A DNA stretch of 64,000 nucleotides from Tritrichomonas musculus (GCA_039105265.1 JAPFFF010000006.1:1612001-1676000), one strand, 5' to 3'; counted from the first letter of the stretch, positions 42,052 to 53,286 are shown. Translations and numbers: made by a program. Notes: generated by a model not told the origin, from the sequence alone.

Positions 42052-43209
42052 TAAAAATTTATATTTGATAATGCTTTATTGTATAATTTTTCTTTTTTCT
42101 TGTTTTTTAAGTTTTTATTTTCTAAGAATTGGTTAACTTTTTCAATGCTTTTTTGGTCAAATTTCTTTTTTTCTTCTCAAAATGAATTGTTCAAAATAAG
42201 CCTAAGAAAGCTTTTCTAAAACAAAAAAATATATAAAATAGCAATATTTATATATTTTAAAGATAACTACATATTTATTTTCCAAAAATAAGGAATTTGG
42301 TTTGATAAATAACGGACCAAAAATAAATTTTCTATTTGACTATTGCATCATATGGAGCATCTGATGACAATTCTAAATATACCAATATAAACAAAATATA
42401 TTAAAGTTTTGCCTTAAAAAATGGCAAATATTACTTGAAAAAGTGAAACTTTTTGTGAACTAATTTTTAAATTCGCTTTTTACCGTGATATTCTTATAGA
42501 GTGAGTAGTAGATAGCAGATAAGCAGTGGGGGGTTAATAATTGTTCACGTCACATTACACAGTTATTCTATATATAATGATTTCACCAATCCGCAACTCA
42601 CTGCTTTTTAGAATCTATGATATCATTATTTTAATTCACGCCTTATCCACATATAAATTTTTAATTCATAAATTTTGTTATATGCGATAATATTATTACA
42701 AATTTTTTTAAAATTTAATTTCACCACTTATTCATCACCCCTTCATAAATGATTTTAATAAATTACATCCCCAAATCTCAAAAGTCAAAAAGGCATTTGA
42801 CCAGCCACAAAGTGGCTTGAAAACATAAATTTTATACGTAAATGTGAAAATGCATTAATTGAGAAGTCATTCAATTCATAATATTCGTTAAAGTCAACTT
42901 CAAAACCCCCTAACTTTTTCAATTACCCCCTAACTTTTTTTCACCAAATATATTCGCCAAAAAAATGTCAAAAAGTATATTTTAATACAATATAACAAAA
43001 AAAGTTAGGGGGTTTTTTTATCGTAAAAAAATATGTTAAAGCAACAAAAATCAAATACTTTAAATAGATTTATTAAAATGATCTTTAATTAAAATTATTT
43101 ATAAAAGTTTCAAATAAAAATAATAAAAGAACATTAAGATATTTATAACTAATATTTTTTTTATTCATTCAAAATTGAGAACTAAGATCACGATCACTCA
43201 TTTTTATTC

Positions 43210-44913
43210 ATGACCAAATCTTTCAACGAAGCAATTCCTCGTAAAGATATTATTAATTTCCCATCAGACCCAAACAAATTAGCATCAATTCAATTAATTA
43301 CAAACACAAATGAGTACCAAAATGCTACCAAATTTAGAAATCAATTACTAATTTTATATGATTCATCAAAAAATCTCGAAAATAAAATATATAAATTATC
43401 TTACAAAGACTTGTCTAGTTTATTTTTAATTACATTAGAATCAGTTAAATATCATATTTTAAAAGCTCGTGAAGAAGCAAAAGGGAGAATTCAAAATAAT
43501 GGAAGACCTTTTTCGCTCAATGACATTCAAATTCAAAAACTTAAAAAGTGGATTTTGAAACATCCGTTTCATCCAAAACTATTTACTGTTAGAATTTATA
43601 TTGAGGCCAAATTTGGCCAATATCTTTCTTATACTTCACTTTTAAAAGTATTTGACAAAGTAGATTTAAAAACTGCAATGGCAGATCCAATGGACGAAAG
43701 TAGATATTATTGTGATCAGCACAAAATCGATTATTATTTCGATTTATTATACTCTTATACTCAAGCACATGATATACCATCCGGTTTTATATTAAATTTA
43801 GATGAAGAAGGGCATGATTCGTTTTGTGACAAAACAAAACAAGTTGTTGTTGTACAGAAAGAATTAAATGGTCCTTTTTCATACCCAGTGGCAAGAAAAA
43901 ACAATAGAACTACATTTTTAGCATGTATATGCGCGGATGGAGAATATCTCAATCCTCTTATAATCATAAAACGAAAAACAGTTGATTCACGTTTTTTAAC
44001 GATACCACTTTTTGATAAGGTTTTGATCGAATATTCTGAATCTGGTTATATAAATGGTCAATTATTTGACCATTGGATAGAAAATGTTTTTGTACCATAT
44101 ATCAAAGAGAAAAGATTAAAATACAAGTATGATGGTCCAGCTCTCTTGCTCCTTGACGGCTGTAGCTCACATTACACAAAAAAATTTTTTCAAGCTTGCA
44201 ATGATAATAATATAAAAATTTTTTTCTTACCTCCTCATTCATCGCATTTAACACAGCCACTTGATCTTTGCTTGTTCCATTTACATAAGGAAAAAATTAG
44301 ACGACTTTTTTTAAGCATTGACGATGAAAATGTAAGCGAAAAAATCTTAGATTTATATAGTGCCTTTCAAATGGCAGCAAACGTTAAAAATATCAAATCA
44401 TCTTTCGAAGCAGCAGGCGCAGTATATGAAGCTTCGGGATCAATATTTCCTATTATTCATTTTTCAAAAGATTTTTCTACAAAATGTTCGCCATTGTGTA
44501 AAACGAAAAAAGACAAAAAAATTATTCGACAAAAACGTGAAGGAGTATCAAATAAAAGAATCAATATCGAAGATATAAATCTCTGTTCATACTTTGAAAC
44601 TTCACCAAAAGTTAAAGAAATCTCAAAAAAGATTCCAAATATAGTAAATAATAAATTAGATGATGTTTTCCATAGAATTCTTGCGGCATTTGTTCCAGTT
44701 AACAAAGTCGAAAATGATCAAACAGAACTAGAGATCAATATCGAAGAAGATGATGATGCTTTTTTGGAGGAAATTAAAAAACAAAAAACTAAAAAACAGA
44801 AAGAATCGAATAAAAAAGAAGAGCAAATTGAAACATCTAATAGTGATTATCTCTGGAAATCATTCGAAGAAAAATTAATCATTGAGCTTGAATCTCTTGG
44901 TTTTAATGTTTAA
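43210..44913 (+). CDS. pogo/Tigger-like DDE transposase
   Basis: 567 aa. A helix-turn-helix region lies near residues 62-115 (LSYKDLSSLFLITLESVKYH), then NGRPFSLNDI. The DDE_1 catalytic core has Asp198 (FILNLDEEG), Asp316 (LLLLDGCSSH) and Asp352 (LTQPLDLCLF). The last two are separated by 35 residues, hence DD35D, as in the pogo branch of the Tc1/mariner superfamily. A Lys/Glu-rich tail ends the protein. It would bind the CCCCCTAAC-rich ends. The frame is intact. The ATG at 43210 follows ATTTTTATTC, with TCATTT nearby as a possible initiator. Confidence 0.92.
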   Translation: MTKSFNEAIPRKDIINFPSDPNKLASIQLITNTNEYQNATKFRNQLLILYDSSKNLENKIYKLSYKDLSSLFLITLESVKYHILKAREEAKGRIQNNGRPFSLNDIQIQKLKKWILKHPFHPKLFTVRIYIEAKFGQYLSYTSLLKVFDKVDLKTAMADPMDESRYYCDQHKIDYYFDLLYSYTQAHDIPSGFILNLDEEGHDSFCDKTKQVVVVQKELNGPFSYPVARKNNRTTFLACICADGEYLNPLIIIKRKTVDSRFLTIPLFDKVLIEYSESGYINGQLFDHWIENVFVPYIKEKRLKYKYDGPALLLLDGCSSHYTKKFFQACNDNNIKIFFLPPHSSHLTQPLDLCLFHLHKEKIRRLFLSIDDENVSEKILDLYSAFQMAANVKNIKSSFEAAGAVYEASGSIFPIIHFSKDFSTKCSPLCKTKKDKKIIRQKREGVSNKRINIEDINLCSYFETSPKVKEISKKIPNIVNNKLDDVFHRILAAFVPVNKVENDQTELEINIEEDDDAFLEEIKKQKTKKQKESNKKEEQIETSNSDYLWKSFEEKLIIELESLGFNV

Positions 44914-45302
44914 ATAATTATTACTCATCAACATTTTTATATATAGAAATCAAAAAACTCTTTTTCTTTATATTAACTCCAATACTCTCAAAAATTGTTA
45001 TTATACGAATAATATCATACAATTAACGCTCAATTGTAACCACTTTTAAATTTTAGAAAATTCTCAAATATTTACTTCAAATTTCTTTTCTTACACTTTT
45101 ACTTCAGGTTTTCATATTTCATATTAAGTTTTGTTTTATTATTTTAGGTGATTTCTCATTTATTTGACATTATAGTTTATTCCATCTAATTTGAATTTAA
45201 TCGATTACTTAATTTTATGATGAATTGATTACTTTGACTTTAGTTTTAGTTGAATTTTATTTTAATTATTCTTTTTTGATACGACACTCATGAAATTTTA
45301 AT

Positions 45303-45456
45303 CTTTTTTCAGTTTATTTTAGAGCAAAATCCGTTAATTTCAATAAAAATCGTAAAATCTTTCAATAGAACAAATTACATACATAAACATCAATACTATT
45401 TATTTTCATATATTCAGATAAATACAATTGCTTTGCTGGTTCTTGTTTTTTTGTTA
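45303..45456. repeat. Left part of the 287-bp tandem array
   Basis: 154 bp matching 47471-47624 with one mismatch. It stops at an A that is followed, in the intact units, by TCTTTATAAATTTG. Here the Helitron-like insert begins instead. Confidence 0.9.
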
Positions 45457-45819
45457 TCTTAATATAATAAAACAAAACCCCAAAAAAATAAGACCTGAAC
45501 TTATCCAGCCATCATAATGTTTTAAAATATTTTGGATAATAATTAATTTAAGTATATTATTATTTGCATTTGTAATTATAATTGTAAACTATTTTATTTC
45601 TTTTTGATTAAGATATTTTTATAAAAAATTTTTTTTCAGTTATTTTTTTCATAAAGCTCATAGAATTTAATTTTTTTATTTTTTTTTTTTTTATTTTTTT
45701 ATTTTTTTATTTTTTTTAATTAATTTATCAAAAAGAAATAAAATAGTTTAATTTCATAGCCAGATAAATCCCACAACCAGATAATCCTACCGCCAGATAA
45801 TATTATCTTAAATATTGAC

Positions 45820-47126
45820 AAACATCGATGCTAACAACAGATAAACATCGATGCTAACAACATACAAACATCGATGCTGACAACAGAAAAACATCGATGC
45901 TAACAACATACAAACATCGATGCTAACAACAGAAAAACATCGATGCTAACAACAGATAAACATCTATGCTGACAACATACAAACATCGATGCTAACAACA
46001 TACAAACATCGATGCTAACAATAGAAAAACATCGATGCTAACAACATACAAACATCGATGCTAACAACAGAAAAACATCGATGCTAACAACAGATAAACA
46101 TCGATGCTAACAACAGATAAACATCGATGCTAACAACATACAAACATCGATGCTGACAACATACAAACATCGATGCTAACAACATACAAACATCGATGCT
46201 GACAACATACAAACATCGATGCTAACAACAGATAAACATCTATGCTAACAACATACAAACATCGATGCTAACAACAGACAAACATTAATGCTAACAACAT
46301 ACAAACATCTATGCTAACAACATACAAACATCTATGCTAACAACAGATAAACATCTATGCTAACAACAGACAAACATCGATGCTAACAACAGACAAACAT
46401 TAATGCTAACAACATACAAACATCTATGCTAACAACATACAAACATCTATGCTAACAACAGATAAACATCTATGCTAACAACAGACAAACATCGATGCTA
46501 ACAACAGACAAACATTAATGCTAACAACATACAAACATCGATGCTGACAACATACAAACATCGATGCTAACAACAGATAAACATCTATGCTAACAACATA
46601 CAAACATCGATGCTAACAACAGACAAACATTAATGCTAACAACATACAAACATCGATGCTGACAACATACAAACATCGATGCTAACAACAGATAAACATC
46701 TATGCTAACAACATACAAACATCGATGCTAACAACAGACAAACATTAATGCTAACAACATACAAACATCTATGCTAACAACATACAAACATCTATGCTAA
46801 CAACAGATAAACATCTATGCTAACAACAGACAAACATCGATGCTAACGACAGACAAACATCGATGCTAACAACAGAAAAACATCGATGCTAACAACAGAT
46901 AAACATCGATGCTAACAACAGACAAACATTAATGCTAACAACATACAAACATCTATGCTAACAACAGATAAACATCTATGCTAACAACAGATAAACATCT
47001 ATGCTAACAACATACAAACATCGATGCTAACGACAGACAAACATTGATGCTTACAACATACAAACATCTATGCTAACAACAGATAAACATCGATGCTAAC
47101 GACAGACAAACATTGATGTTAATAAC
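45820..47126. repeat. 23-bp satellite, 57 units
   Basis: Unit AAACATCGATGCTAACAAC plus a variable four-base end (AGAT, ATAC, AGAC or AGAA). Unit starts stay in register from 45820 to 47108, exactly 56 periods of 23 with no insertion or deletion. The core varies between ATCGATG, ATCTATG and ATTAATG. ATTAATG units recur every five units (46280, 46395, 46510, 46625, 46740), showing a 115-bp higher-order repeat. Not coding (the period is not a multiple of three). Confidence 0.95.
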
Positions 47127-47300
47127 TGATTCGCGTTTTTGCTAATTACAAACTTTTGTTAGTTTTTTTACAGAAAGCATTAATAAAGTTTTTTATGCTA
47201 TGCTAATTTTAGAATAAAATTTTGACTAAATTATTGTTTATTTGAATGCCTTTTATATAGATATTGTCTTTTTTCTAAAAGAAAAAAATTGTGTACTAGA

Positions 47301-47327
47301 CACTTTTTGAACACAGTTCAAAAAGTG
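47301..47327. repeat. Perfect 12-bp hairpin at Helitron-like 3' end
   Basis: CACTTTTTGAAC, an ACA loop, then the exact complement. Ten bases separate it from the insert boundary. Same architecture as 5386-5412. Confidence 0.85.
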
Positions 47328-47337
47328 GCGTTCCTTG

Positions 47338-48721
47338 TCTTTATAAATTTGATTTAATCATATTTCAAAGTTTACCTATTTTTTTAAATAAAAGATAAAG
47401 AACGATGAGTAAAAACAAAGATATCAAATATCAAATTCATGTAATTCTTATCTTTTATTTCAAAAAAAGACTTTTTTCAGTTTATTTCAGAGCAAAATCC
47501 GTTAATTTCAATAAAAATCGTAAAATCTTTCAATAGAACAAATTACATACATAAACATCAATACTATTTATTTTCATATATTCAGATAAATACAATTGCT
47601 TTGCTGGTTCTTGTTTTTTTGTTATCTTTATAAATTTGATTTAATCATATTTCAAAGTTTACCTATTTTTTTAAATAAAAGATAAAGAACGATGAGTAAA
47701 AACAAAGATATCAAATATCAAATTCATGTAATTCTTATCTTTTATTTCAAAAAAAGACTTTTTTCAGTTTATTTCAGAGCAAAATCCGTTAATTTCAATA
47801 AAAATCGTAAAATCTTTCAATAGAACAAATTACATACATAAACATCAATACTATTTATTTTCATATATTCAGATAAATACAATTGCTTTGCTGGTTCTTG
47901 TTTTTTTGTTATCTTTATAAATTTGATTTAATCATATTTCAAAGTTTACCTATTTTTTTAAATAAAAGATAAAGAACGATGAGTAAAAACAAAGATATCA
48001 AATATCAAATTCATGTAATTCTTATCTTTTATTTCAAAAAAAGACTTTTTTCAGTTTATTTCAGAGCAAAATCCGTTAATTTCAATAAAAATCGTAAAAT
48101 CTTTCAATAGAACAAATTACATACATAAACATCAATACTATTTATTTTCATATATTCAGATAAATACAATTGCTTTGCTGGTTCTTGTTTTTTTGTTATC
48201 TTTATAAATTTGATTTAATCATATTTCAAAGTTTACCTATTTTTTTAAATAAAAGATAAAGAACGATGAGTAAAAACAAAGATATCAAATATCAAATTCA
48301 TGTAATTCTTATCTTTTATTTCAAAAAAAGACTTTTTTCAGTTTATTTCAGAGCAAAATCCGTTAATTTCAATAAAAATCGTAAAATCTTTCAATAGAAC
48401 AAATTACATACATAAACATCAATACTATTTATTTTCATATATTCAGATAAATACAATTGCTTTGCTGGTTCTTGTTTTTTTGTTATCTTTATAAATTTGA
48501 TTTAATCATATTTCAAAGTTTACCTATTTTTTTAAATAAAAGATAAAGAACGATGAGTAAAAACAAAGATATCAAATATCAAATTCATGTAATTCTTATC
48601 TTTTATTTCAAAAAAAGACTTTTTTCAGTTTATTTCAGAGCAAAATCCGTTAATTTCAATAAAAATCGTAAAATCTTTCAATAGAACAAATTACATACAC
48701 AAACATCAATACTATTTATTT
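47338..48721. repeat. 287-bp tandem array, about 4.8 copies
   Basis: The anchor CTTTTTTCAG recurs at 47471, 47758, 48045, 48332 and 48619, a period of exactly 287. Copies look identical except near the right edge, where similarity ends about 48721. With the fragment at 45303 the original array held roughly 5.4 units. Each unit contains short open frames only. No gene. Confidence 0.93.
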
Positions 48722-50150
48722 ACTTATAATCAGATAGTTGCAAATACTGTTTTTTTTTCTTTCTCATTTTTTAAAAATATAATTTTTATTGAAATATTAA
48801 CAAACTAGTAAGAAAGATTTATTATTATTGAAATTCCTATTCTTTTTTTATTGCAAAAAACTTCTCTCTAACCTTAAATTTTTATCCAATTATATTTTTA
48901 TAGATTTTTTATTTTATGTCAAATAAAAAAAGAATTAACAAAGAACTATATAATAATCATATTTTTACGAATTTTTGTTAAATGCCAGTGAAAAAATCTA
49001 ATAAAATTTTTCCCGCCATTTCCAATAATACCAAGCTTCCATTTTTATTTTGCCAATCAACTTTATGTTCGTCGTATATATTAAATTTACAAATAAATAT
49101 TTTATTACTTATTTAAATTTAATGAAAACGTTAAAAAATTGCAAATTTTTATACCAACTTTCTATCAAAAATTGAAAAATGCTAGCTCTACTATAACCAA
49201 TAAATTTATTATATAAAAGTATTCGCAGTTTATAGAAAATATCTCGTAAAAGTTTAAAATTGATAAAATTATTTGATAGTCAAATAATCATCATATGTAA
49301 AGGAAAAAATTTTTTTCCACTAACTATATATATATGACACAAGCTCAATAATGATTTATAATCGACACAATCTATTTTAATCGCGCTTTTTTATATGCAA
49401 AATATAGAAATATTCTAATGTTTGACCTCTTTGTTTTTCTTCATTTTAATATCATTAAAGCTTCGTTCTGTATTATAAAAGATTTTTGTATTCATTTATT
49501 ATTATCTTTTGTTTTTTTTTATTTTTCACTCTGTTTTTTTTTAATACGTTATTATCATTCAATTTTCTCATTCAAATTCAATCAATGAAATAATGATTAA
49601 AAAACATACAAAAAAATGGCCAATGGTAGCGAGTTGGGGTTAAATAATATAAAACTTATTTATTTATTTAAATATAACTAATCATATTAAATAAGAAGAA
49701 ATGATAATATGCAAATGATCAAGATATAGATTTTCTATATGTTGATACAACAATGTTTTCAAAAGTAAAATGAATATATTAATAATTGAATAATAAAATA
49801 AGTTTAAAAAGTTTTAGCTAAAAAATCGCGAGTTTTGAAAATTAGAAAATGATTTTTGAATTTCGAAAAAATTTTAGAGACAATTGGTAAAATGAATGAT
49901 AATATATTCGAGATTCCCCAATTTTTAACATAATTATTCGTGCATTAAAAAGATATTTGGATAATAAATACATTTTAATTTCTGATGGGAGATTCGTAGA
50001 GTTTGGCGTGAAAAAGTAGATTTACTTCTTTTGAATAATGATAATTTAGCATTGAAATCACATAAATGCCAGGTTTTCTATTTGGATTATCCATCCAAAT
50101 TCAAAAATTTTATGGAAAAAAATTCAATAAAAGTTTTCAATTTTTGATGG
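48722..50150. other. Non-coding right part of the pogo-like element
   Basis: AT-rich. No open frame of interest and no repeats beyond short runs. It ends at the right inverted repeat. Confidence 0.5.
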
Positions 50151-50202
50151 AAAAAAGTTAGGGGGTAAGTGAAAAAGTTAGGTACTTTTGTAGTTTACTT
50201 TA

Positions 50203-50440
50203 GTAGCATTAATTGAGAAGTCATTCAATTCATAATATTCGTTAGTAGCAAAAATGCATTAATTGAATGAAAAAATGCATTAATTGAATATGATTTTACG
50301 GTTATTATTTTAGAAATTTTTTCATAAAATTTTTTAAAATCCGTTATTTGCAAAAATGCATTAATTGAATACTCTCACAAATTATAAAATTTTAAAAAAT
50401 CCGTTATTTGCAAAAATGCATTAATTGAATACTCACATAA
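50203..50440. repeat. Short tandem repeats near the Maverick left end
   Basis: The word ATGCATTAATTGAAT recurs at about 50267, 50276-50290, 50355 and 50416. The last two lie in units of about 61 bp that start CCGTTATTTGCAAAAATGC. With the 42-bp duplication reconstructed across the pogo insertion (GCATTAATTGAGAAGTCATT, and so on), this forms a repeat-rich terminal region. Such iterated words could be terminal binding sites for replication or integration proteins. Confidence 0.7.
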
Positions 50441-50600
50441 ATCGAAAAAATTTTTATAAATAAACGTTCACCACAAATTATAAAATTATTTTATCATTTA
50501 TTTTTATATCACATGTCTCAAAAAAATAAATCTCAAAAGTCAAATATTGAAAACATAAATTTTATACATAAATGATTAAATTTATTTTAATATAAAGAAT

Positions 50601-52034
50601 ATGTCAAAATTAAATAGAAATAATTTTAAAGGTTTGAAACTTGATAAACTTAATAAATATATTGAATTAATTAATGAAAAACTTAACGTTACTCTTCATG
50701 AGTCGCCTTCATGGCAAGGTTCAGTTGCAAATTTAATGAAATTTTTAAATGAAAATAATTATATACAACATGAAGGTTTGAGAATAAATGATAAATCAAT
50801 TTCAAATTTTATTTCTAGATTAAATAATTTTCAAAACAAAAACGATAATTTAAATTTTTTACCAATTAATAAAATGAATAAATCGAAAATTCCGCAATTA
50901 ATAAATAATGTTTCTCAATTAAACCAAATGCGTGATCAATCATACGCTAGCTTGGCAGAAAATAACATTAATAAGAAAGACTTAACGAAAGCATTAACTG
51001 ATATGGCGTTTTACCGTGAAAGAATGGCTGCAATTCAACCAACAAAAAAGGCAAAACAAAATAAATACGGTAATGTTGGTATGGATGACTTAATTAATGT
51101 TGTGGCTAAATTAAATCAAGATGTTAAACAAATTCGAGACGCTCAAAGTGTTGTAAGTGCGAATGAATGGATTAATCGACATGGATATAATGATTTATAT
51201 GAAGCTACTGGTCGAGATTTAGATGGTGATGGAACACCTGAAGTCGTCGTACAAACAAAAGAAGGTAAAAAGCCTGTAATAGTTAATGGATTTACAACCG
51301 TTCCGTCATTATTCCCATATCGCAATGCTTATTATAAAGCTTACCCAACTGTGGACCAACGTAAAGAAGCTCATAAACAAGGTATAAACTTAAGAGGATT
51401 TATTAATAATATATATCATCCTGAATTTGATGAAACAGGTCGTTCAGTCACTAATTATGCGGGTGAAAGTTGGCAAGACTTTGAAACAAAATTAAAAGCT
51501 GCTGGTATCGATGAAAAGCACTTAATCAAACCAAAGAAACGTTCAACTTATCAGGCATTTGTTGGTAAGTGTATTTCTCCTATTTATCAAGGTATCAAAT
51601 ACCTCAACGGTGTAAAATTACCATTCACACTTACACAAATGGCAACGGTTATATGGAATCAATTTGCTTTACTTCCTGCAATGGTTTATGTTTATGGTGA
51701 AAGTGTTATGAATGTTAATGAGGATCAATGGAAGAATTTAAGAGGAAAGAAAGCAGTTAAAGAAGCTATTGAGTTCATAGTTCACGATTATTTAATTAAT
51801 CCTGTAAAAATTGGTGAATTTGTACCTACTGCATGTGAAATGTGTAATAAATCCGGACTACCAGTTGACCCTGAACATATTCCATTAGTTGCTAAAGCAA
51901 CAATTGCAATAATACTTAAAGGAATAAATACATTACCTCCAAATCCAAGTGATTTTAATAAATGGTTTGATGCTAACGTTCAATCACAAGTACAAGCATT
52001 ACAAACATCAGCAATCGTAGAAGAACCTGAATAA
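50601..52034 (+). CDS. Maverick protein of unknown function, 477 aa
   Basis: First gene of the element from its left end. The N-terminal 150 residues are Asn/Lys-rich and helical. At residues 206-214 DLDGDGTPE looks like a calcium-binding DxDGDG loop. It is followed by PVIVNGFTTVPSLFPYRNAY, a beta-rich segment. The C-terminal half contains hydrophobic helices (LTQMATVIWNQFALLPAMVY) that could contact a membrane or form a protein core. I do not recognise the family. Position beside the packaging ATPase suggests a virion or morphogenesis role. ATG at 50601, isolated by about 100 bp from the next gene. Confidence 0.8.
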   Translation: MSKLNRNNFKGLKLDKLNKYIELINEKLNVTLHESPSWQGSVANLMKFLNENNYIQHEGLRINDKSISNFISRLNNFQNKNDNLNFLPINKMNKSKIPQLINNVSQLNQMRDQSYASLAENNINKKDLTKALTDMAFYRERMAAIQPTKKAKQNKYGNVGMDDLINVVAKLNQDVKQIRDAQSVVSANEWINRHGYNDLYEATGRDLDGDGTPEVVVQTKEGKKPVIVNGFTTVPSLFPYRNAYYKAYPTVDQRKEAHKQGINLRGFINNIYHPEFDETGRSVTNYAGESWQDFETKLKAAGIDEKHLIKPKKRSTYQAFVGKCISPIYQGIKYLNGVKLPFTLTQMATVIWNQFALLPAMVYVYGESVMNVNEDQWKNLRGKKAVKEAIEFIVHDYLINPVKIGEFVPTACEMCNKSGLPVDPEHIPLVAKATIAIILKGINTLPPNPSDFNKWFDANVQSQVQALQTSAIVEEPE

Positions 52035-52141
52035 TAAATTTTAAGAAATGTGTTAATATCTAATTTCAGTTAATGATTCATAAACTTAAAAATATATTTT
52101 TATCAATAATTAAAATAAACTTTTACATTAATACATAGAAA

Positions 52142-52975
52142 ATGAACACATCATTAGAGAATATGGTTAAAACGCACGTTATGAATACGTTGAAAACCTA
52201 TACTATGAATAAAAATGAAAGCCTAATTTCTGAAATACACCCTGAGGTTAATATTAGGTTAAATAGTGTTAACGTCATAGTTGGTAAGCAATCATCAGGA
52301 AAGACTGTGATAGCATTAAAGGAAATCATCAAATTAGGTGTATTAAACACTCATCACTTATTTGTCTACGTTACAAAAGACGGTCAGGAATCAGATAAAA
52401 CATTTTTAGCTTTAAAGCCACTTCTTATGATTCCATATATTATAATTAGTGAACAAGAAGCTGTAGAATTCATGAAAGATTTAATCTCGGCAAAGAATTT
52501 ATATAATCTTATCAAACGTGAAAACCTCCATGACAAAATAGATGATCAACAAAAAGAGGATATGTTTAAAATGCTTGCCGTTTCTGATTTCAACCGAGAA
52601 GTATTGCATACAATCGTTTTATTCGATGATATCTCAAATAGTAAACTCTTTTCTTCAGAAGAATCTTATTTTAGCCAATTAATACGTAGATGTAGACATA
52701 TAAATTTTTCATTCCTCCTTTTAATTCAAGGTTGGAAAGGATTAAAACCTCATGTTAAAAATGAAATATCAACATTATTTATATTTCCATGTTTCAATAA
52801 ACAACAATTACGTTATATTTATTCACAATCAGCATCTAATTTATCATTTGACGAATTTTATGAAATGTATTCAAAAATATTGAAACGAAAAACTGAAGAT
52901 TGTGAAAGTCATCCATATATGATCATTCAAGTTGTCGATGGCGGTAATACATCAATAGAACTTGACGATTCCTGA
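52142..52975 (+). CDS. A32-like/FtsK-HerA genome-packaging ATPase
   Basis: 277 aa. Walker A GKQSSGKT at residues 48-55, after a beta strand (NVIVG). Walker B TIVLFDD at 157-163. A likely sensor Gln lies in LLLIQGWKGL (about 196), and basic residues RRCRH precede it. Size and order fit the packaging ATPases of Polintons and related capsid-forming elements, which pump DNA into preformed capsids. The 3' end overlaps by 49 bp the convergent gene at 52927-53286. ATG at 52142. Confidence 0.88.
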   Translation: MNTSLENMVKTHVMNTLKTYTMNKNESLISEIHPEVNIRLNSVNVIVGKQSSGKTVIALKEIIKLGVLNTHHLFVYVTKDGQESDKTFLALKPLLMIPYIIISEQEAVEFMKDLISAKNLYNLIKRENLHDKIDDQQKEDMFKMLAVSDFNREVLHTIVLFDDISNSKLFSSEESYFSQLIRRCRHINFSFLLLIQGWKGLKPHVKNEISTLFIFPCFNKQQLRYIYSQSASNLSFDEFYEMYSKILKRKTEDCESHPYMIIQVVDGGNTSIELDDS

Positions 52976-53286
52976 AGAAATGATATAATTTTATTTACTG
53001 TATTTCGGATTTCATTTATTTCATTCCTTAATTCTTCAATGGCATCCGTCCTGGGCGAACTTTTACTAACTATCTCTTTTTCCTCTTTTTCAACCCATTT
53101 CTTTAACATCAACACACCCTTTATTTTTGTAATTCTATACCCATCGATTTTATACATTTTGTTTAATTTATGAGTCGTTAACTTATCCACTTCTTCCTTA
53201 TTCTTTGAATACCATAAATTAAATTCATCGACTGTTTTAAATTCTTTTAAATAGTTTTTAATTGGTTCAATAACTTTTAAATCCAT
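52927..53286 (-). CDS. Small charged coiled-coil Maverick protein
   Basis: 119 aa. The N-terminal half (WYSKNKEEVDKLTTHKLNKM, then YKIDGYRITKIKGVLMLKKW) is basic and may be a small DNA- or protein-binding fold. The C-terminal half (AIEELRNEINEIRNTVNKII) has clear heptads. It is convergent with and overlaps the ATPase by 49 bp, so the two transcripts are antisense at their 3' ends. Family not recognised. Confidence 0.65.
   Translation of the reverse strand: MDLKVIEPIKNYLKEFKTVDEFNLWYSKNKEEVDKLTTHKLNKMYKIDGYRITKIKGVLMLKKWVEKEEKEIVSKSSPRTDAIEELRNEINEIRNTVNKIISFLQESSSSIDVLPPSTT

Larger units (their letters stand above)
45457..47337. mobile_element. Helitron-like non-autonomous insert
   Basis: The insert sits between A (45456) and T (47338). 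Intact neighbouring units of the 287-bp array show the uninterrupted site GTTATCTTTATAAATTTG. It starts TCTTAATATAAT and ends with a perfect 12-bp hairpin (47301-47327), then GCGTTCCTTG. A 5' TC, an A|T target without duplication, and a hairpin ten bases before the 3' end are Helitron traits. The terminal CTTG differs from the usual CTRR. No Rep/helicase frame is present. Most of its length is a 23-bp satellite. Confidence 0.7.
42891..50200. mobile_element. 7.3-kb pogo-like element inserted in the Maverick
   Basis: Inverted ends of about 50 bp (core CCTAACTTTTTCAMTTACCC) lie at 42891-42942 and 50149-50200, flanked by TA (42889-42890; 50201-50202). Joining the two flanks at one TA rebuilds a perfect 42-bp tandem duplication, proof of a clean insertion. 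Contents are a DD35D transposase, a 287-bp tandem array and a Helitron-like insert with satellite. The 48722-50150 stretch appears non-coding. Without the later insert it would be about 5.4 kb. Confidence 0.88.

Noticed and set aside
45820-47126. CRISPR-like appearance of the 23-bp array
   Set aside because: There are no unique spacers. Units abut directly, and the organism is a eukaryote.
45457-47341. TCTT on both sides of the 1.88-kb insert read as a 4-bp target duplication
   Set aside because: There are no terminal inverted repeats. An A|T insertion with the element itself starting TCTT explains it with the terminal hairpin and the empty-site sequence.
42852-50247. 39-bp direct repeats flanking the pogo-like element as LTR-like ends
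   Set aside because: Removing the element at a TA rebuilds a tandem 42-bp duplication, and the element has its own inverted ends.
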